64,000 nt of DNA. Origin: Jilunia laotingensis (GTDB taxonomy: Bacteria > Bacteroidota > Bacteroidia > Bacteroidales > Bacteroidaceae). Both the position numbers and the translations under genes were made by a program. Location: assembly GCF_014385165.1 (NCBI RefSeq), contig NZ_JACRTF010000001.1, positions 62,001 to 126,000 on the forward strand. The letters are read 5' to 3'. Under the pieces are notes generated by a model, which was not told the origin of the DNA, made no database searches, and saw only the letters and a program-made list of their open reading frames with translations. This document shows, piece after piece, positions 61,146 through 64,000 of the stretch; within the stretch, counting starts at the first letter, position 1; the number at the start of each line of letters is the position of its first letter.

Positions 61146-62150
61146 CTATTTATAATCCTCTTCCGTGCCCCACAGTTTGGCAAAACGCTGGAGCCTGCGT
61201 TCATTCATAAACCATTTACAATAATCTTTCCACGAGTACCGTGGTTCATAGCCAAGCTCGGATTTCGTCTTACTGATATCAAGGACGAATTGCATGGCTG
61301 AACGCTTGTCCGGATCATACGTCACAACCGGCTTATTGTCCGGATCGGAGAACACATCAACAATGGCATGGATACGTTCATCAAGCGTAGAGCCCCCGCT
61401 ACCTATGTTATACAATCCACCGTCAAGTCGGGACTCTGCACATTTCTCCACTATTTGCAAAAAATCTTCGACACAGCAGGTCTCAAGAAGACGCTCGGGA
61501 TCACCCCATATGACAATGGGCTCACCACTTTCCGCCCTTTGCATGAAAAAACGATCCGACACCATCACTTTCTCACCATTGGTAAACGTGTAAGGGTTTG
61601 GATGATAGACATAGACACGGGATAAACGAAGGATAAAACGTTTTATGCCATGTACTTTATAATAATGCTCAATCATTTGGACCGCGGCAATCTTAGCTAT
61701 CACATACATGGCATGGTCACCATCCATGGGAGCTTTCATTTCCGAATCAGCAGGTATCGGTATCTTCGATCCAAACAAGTAACTTACATCAAAAAGAGAC
61801 TGCGGGAAAATTATTTTAGGAATGTGGTTCATCCTCATGAATTCCAATATGTTGTATGTACCCTTAATGACAGTGTCAATGTATAACGAACCATCATAGC
61901 CCCGCATAGAAGCCGGCAAGGCCCCGGCAAAATGAGCGACCAGGTTTATGCCCTCGGCTGGCAATTTCTTAAAATCCTCAGCTTTTGAAATGTCCACCGA
62001 ATAATAAGGTATGTTATAGTCTGCAAAAAAGCCGTTGTCACTCTTCCTGTGTCCGACCGCCAAAACCCTATATCCCAATTTATGGAAATGAACGGAGACA
62101 TATGCACCCAATGTGCCCGTAGCACCAAAAACCAAAATTGTTTTCATCAT
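61146..62150 (-). CDS. Extended SDR NAD-dependent epimerase/dehydratase
   Basis: 334 residues. MMKTILVFGATGTLGAYVSVHFH has the GxxGxxG motif, and MYVIAKIAAVQM supplies YxxxK (near residue 154). GLYNIGSGGSTLDERIHAIV is the usual extended-SDR C-terminal block. It would modify a nucleotide sugar. It overlaps the next ATP-grasp gene by 4 bases, so the two are tightly coupled. The base composition here is more GC-rich than that of the glycosyltransferase genes downstream. Confidence 0.85.
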   Translation of the reverse strand: MMKTILVFGATGTLGAYVSVHFHKLGYRVLAVGHRKSDNGFFADYNIPYYSVDISKAEDFKKLPAEGINLVAHFAGALPASMRGYDGSLYIDTVIKGTYNILEFMRMNHIPKIIFPQSLFDVSYLFGSKIPIPADSEMKAPMDGDHAMYVIAKIAAVQMIEHYYKVHGIKRFILRLSRVYVYHPNPYTFTNGEKVMVSDRFFMQRAESGEPIVIWGDPERLLETCCVEDFLQIVEKCAESRLDGGLYNIGSGGSTLDERIHAIVDVFSDPDNKPVVTYDPDKRSAMQFVLDISKTKSELGYEPRYSWKDYCKWFMNERRLQRFAKLWGTEEDYK

Positions 62151-63247
62151 AAAATAATTTTTTTATTCGAGCAATAAAGTATGAAACCGTTACGATCATA
62201 GTTGGAACATGAAGCTGTAAGCTCCTTGCCCCTCCTTTCCCTCAAAACGATCCAGTCCTCCTCGGGCATGTCAAAACAGGGCAACAAGCGAGACGTATAT
62301 GCTGATAGAAAATAAATGCCTGAATACGCGATATTATGAACCGCCACCGGTTCATACATGTCCAAAGCCACGAGGAGCAATTTTTCCAAATAGTCATAGT
62401 CAGTTGACAGATTTATCAAGGCATTCGAGATATAATCCCCACCTCCTCTCGGATTGACTTCTATCAGATAGATACTATTTTTATCATCCACTTTTATTTC
62501 AGTATGTGAAGCTCCATTTATAAAACCGATTGAGGACAGGACAAGCGGAATCACATTCCTAATCCGTTCCTCAACAAACACCGGCAAACAAGCGGGTTGG
62601 TGGTGTTCCAGTTCTACAAAATGCGGAGCCCCGGTTCCTACCTTTTCTGTTATCTGGATGACTTCATGCCGGTTATTGTAAGAGATGGACTCCACGGAAT
62701 ATTCTTTTCCCACGATATACTCTTCGGCCATGAAAGTGGCATCCTTCAAGTCATAAGGAACCGATAAATTTTCCACTGAACGATCCACAAAGTTCACCCC
62801 TTTCTTGGCCGCGCCTTTTACAGGTTTGAGAACATAGGGACGGGGAAAGGAGGACATAAGATTTTCTAAGGGACCGACCTCAAACCTTACTTGGGCAAGA
62901 ACAGGAATAGCGTTGGTCTTTTGCCGGACGAACACTTTATTCTGAATATTCATGAGTACTCGATAGGGCGTACAGACCTTCCCCAGCCTCTCGGCAACGT
63001 ATGATACCACAAGCGCGGTCTCTTCAGATGCATTGGATGCAACCCCGTCCACATTGCAATCCCGGCAATATTGGAAGATCTTATCCATCTCAAATATTGA
63101 AATTGGGATAAAATGATCAACATATTCCTTACATACCGCCCCTTCAGGCCAAGCAAAACAATAGGTTTCCAACCCCATTTCCTTAGCTTTTTTGCAAAGC
63201 GGCAATTGCCCGGTGGATGCTCCTATGATGGCTATTCTTTTTTTCAT
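62147..63247 (-). CDS. ATP-grasp ligase (CarB/D-Ala-D-Ala ligase-like)
   Basis: 366 residues. MKKRIAIIGASTGQLPLCKKAKEMG is a pre-ATP-grasp domain. The ATP-grasp core has RPYVLKPVKGAAKKGVNFV, FMAEEYIVGKEYSVESISY and IYLIEVNPRGGGDYISNAL, with the metal-binding E-x-N. It would couple a carboxylate to an amine using ATP, as in amino-acid ligation. It starts within 4 bases of the next ATP-grasp gene's stop, so the two are coupled. No peptide or carbamoyl partner is seen. Confidence 0.88.
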   Translation of the reverse strand: MKKRIAIIGASTGQLPLCKKAKEMGLETYCFAWPEGAVCKEYVDHFIPISIFEMDKIFQYCRDCNVDGVASNASEETALVVSYVAERLGKVCTPYRVLMNIQNKVFVRQKTNAIPVLAQVRFEVGPLENLMSSFPRPYVLKPVKGAAKKGVNFVDRSVENLSVPYDLKDATFMAEEYIVGKEYSVESISYNNRHEVIQITEKVGTGAPHFVELEHHQPACLPVFVEERIRNVIPLVLSSIGFINGASHTEIKVDDKNSIYLIEVNPRGGGDYISNALINLSTDYDYLEKLLLVALDMYEPVAVHNIAYSGIYFLSAYTSRLLPCFDMPEEDWIVLRERRGKELTASCSNYDRNGFILYCSNKKIIL

Positions 63248-64000
63248 TGCACAACAACTGTTATCAAGGCATCCAAATTTTTCATGCCGGCAATAAGCTC
63301 TTTTTCCGAGTCAAACCTCAACACCAGCGTGCCGATGGCGTCATTCGCCCCCTTAAACGAAGAAACCTTGTCACCCTCTTTTACCCAAAGGTCTGTTTGA
63401 ACGACATGAGATATAGAAAATTCTTCATCAATGTCCAGACGTATGAAATGTCCTTCCCTGTCCGCATGAAGGATCACTTCCGCCCAATATCCATTATAAG
63501 GTTTCTGTTCCACACCTCTCACCTCGTCACCCACTGCGGCACGAACTGCATTGGTTATCAAATCGACACCCGTGGCAAAACGAAGCATCTCGGCCAAACG
63601 GTTACCACCGCCACGAGGGGACACTTCCATGATGTAGGCCCTGCCGTCACGGCCTATACGAGTTTCAATATTATAAATGGAGGTTCGCATCCCCAAAAGC
63701 GACAACAGACGTTGTATTTCGGAGGCCAACTCGGCTTCCTGCCCCTTGGTCATGGTGGAGGGCCAGCTATAGGCCGAAGGGGTATACGGATTGGCGGCGC
63801 CTTCGTCAAACCGCTGGGCCGAGAAGGAAACGAATTTTAACTCTCCGTCAACGGAAAAACTATCCGTATCGGAGGAACAGCCCGACTTCTCGATAAATTC
63901 TTCGACGATCACGCGTTTTGAAATGGAATGTTCAAAGGCGGACTCCAAGGCAGGCCCCAAATCTTCAGGCCTGTCCACCCTCGTCACCCCCTTGCTCCCT
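63244..64000 (-). CDS. ATP-grasp ligase (partial, 5' end beyond the window)
   Basis: The C-terminal part of another ATP-grasp enzyme, about 250 residues visible. The frame is open to the window edge: GSKGVTRVDRPEDLGPAL precedes the GTG that could be taken as a start, and this GSKGV loop belongs inside the fold, so the gene continues upstream. IVEEFIEKSGCSSDTDSFSV and AYIMEVSPRGGGNRLAEML give the ATP/metal site (E-x-S-P-R-G-G-G). A C-terminal hammerhead-like domain follows. It resembles the preceding enzyme and probably acts on the same pathway. Confidence 0.88.
   Translation of the reverse strand, partial: GSKGVTRVDRPEDLGPALESAFEHSISKRVIVEEFIEKSGCSSDTDSFSVDGELKFVSFSAQRFDEGAANPYTPSAYSWPSTMTKGQEAELASEIQRLLSLLGMRTSIYNIETRIGRDGRAYIMEVSPRGGGNRLAEMLRFATGVDLITNAVRAAVGDEVRGVEQKPYNGYWAEVILHADREGHFIRLDIDEEFSISHVVQTDLWVKEGDKVSSFKGANDAIGTLVLRFDSEKELIAGMKNLDALITVVVQ

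Noticed and set aside
63244..63987. GTG at 63987 as the true start of the last ATP-grasp gene
   Set aside because: The frame stays open to the window edge and the residues before it (GSKG) belong to the ATP-grasp loop, so the gene is truncated by the window.
46700..64000. Phase-variable promoter inversion at the capsule operon
   Set aside because: Bacteroides capsule promoters often invert, but the promoter region of this operon lies beyond 64000, so no inverted repeats could be checked.

Overview
The window is about 64 kb of chromosome from a Bacteroidales gut-type organism, most likely Bacteroides or a close relative. The evidence is the many TAnnTTTG promoter boxes (the -7 element of the Bacteroides primary sigma factor) ahead of genes, the Bacteroidetes-restricted families (DUF6048, DUF6452, DUF4199, DUF6236), lipoproteins with an acidic stretch after the lipid cysteine, and a capsule-type polysaccharide locus that ends in a MraY/WecA-like initiating transferase. 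No rRNA, integrase, transposase, CRISPR array or cas gene was seen.

Layout. 1-2 kb: the end of a TrpB-like gene, enolase, then on the minus strand an SRP RNA and tRNA-Thr only 4 nt apart. 2.2-6.6 kb: a compact plus-strand operon (DUF4199, GT2 glycosyltransferase, DUF6452 lipoprotein, DUF6048, mntP, apbE). 6.6-8.9 kb: an AT-rich, gene-poor stretch with a 22-bp-period repeat array, an orphan lipoprotein and a small inverted-repeat element. 8.9-20.3 kb: housekeeping genes (ttcA, a TPR/beta-propeller protein with NfeD and FloA, a nucleoside phosphorylase, a frameshifted exonuclease, a hybrid histidine kinase, mnmE) and a DUF6236 gene. 20.5-32 kb: a sugar transporter, DUF169, three GNAT acetyltransferases, MaoC, an SGNH hydrolase, an epimerase-lipocalin fusion, a DNA-glycosylase remnant, a lytic transglycosylase, a voltage-gated-type K+ channel and MgtC. 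32-35 kb: a minus-strand operon of a WYL regulator, a radical SAM DNA-repair-type protein and its DUF4130 partner. 35-46.6 kb: MsrAB, a 1513-residue secreted adhesin-like protein, a histone-H1-like protein, an AlbA-type DNA-binding protein, an alanine symporter and a long KamA-like radical SAM protein.

46.7-64 kb is one minus-strand polysaccharide (capsule or O-antigen type) operon that continues past the right edge. It encodes the initiating phosphosugar transferase, epimerases and dehydratases for an acetamido-deoxy sugar (FnlA/FnlB-like plus WecB-like), four glycosyltransferases, a Wzy-like polymerase, an Fe-S F420-dehydrogenase-like protein paired with a pyruvyl transferase, and three ATP-grasp enzymes with an SDR. 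The last group suggests an amide or peptide-like modification of the glycan. The flippase and transcription antiterminator genes are not in the window.

The most unusual structure is a set of three intergenic arrays (about 6.7, 23.5 and 28.5 kb). In each, a short core recurs at exactly 22-bp spacing, two DNA helical turns, with diverged sequence between cores. Two arrays share the core CACCGATGAA in opposite orientations; the third uses TATTAAT. They are not CRISPRs, are not coding, and match no family that I recognise.
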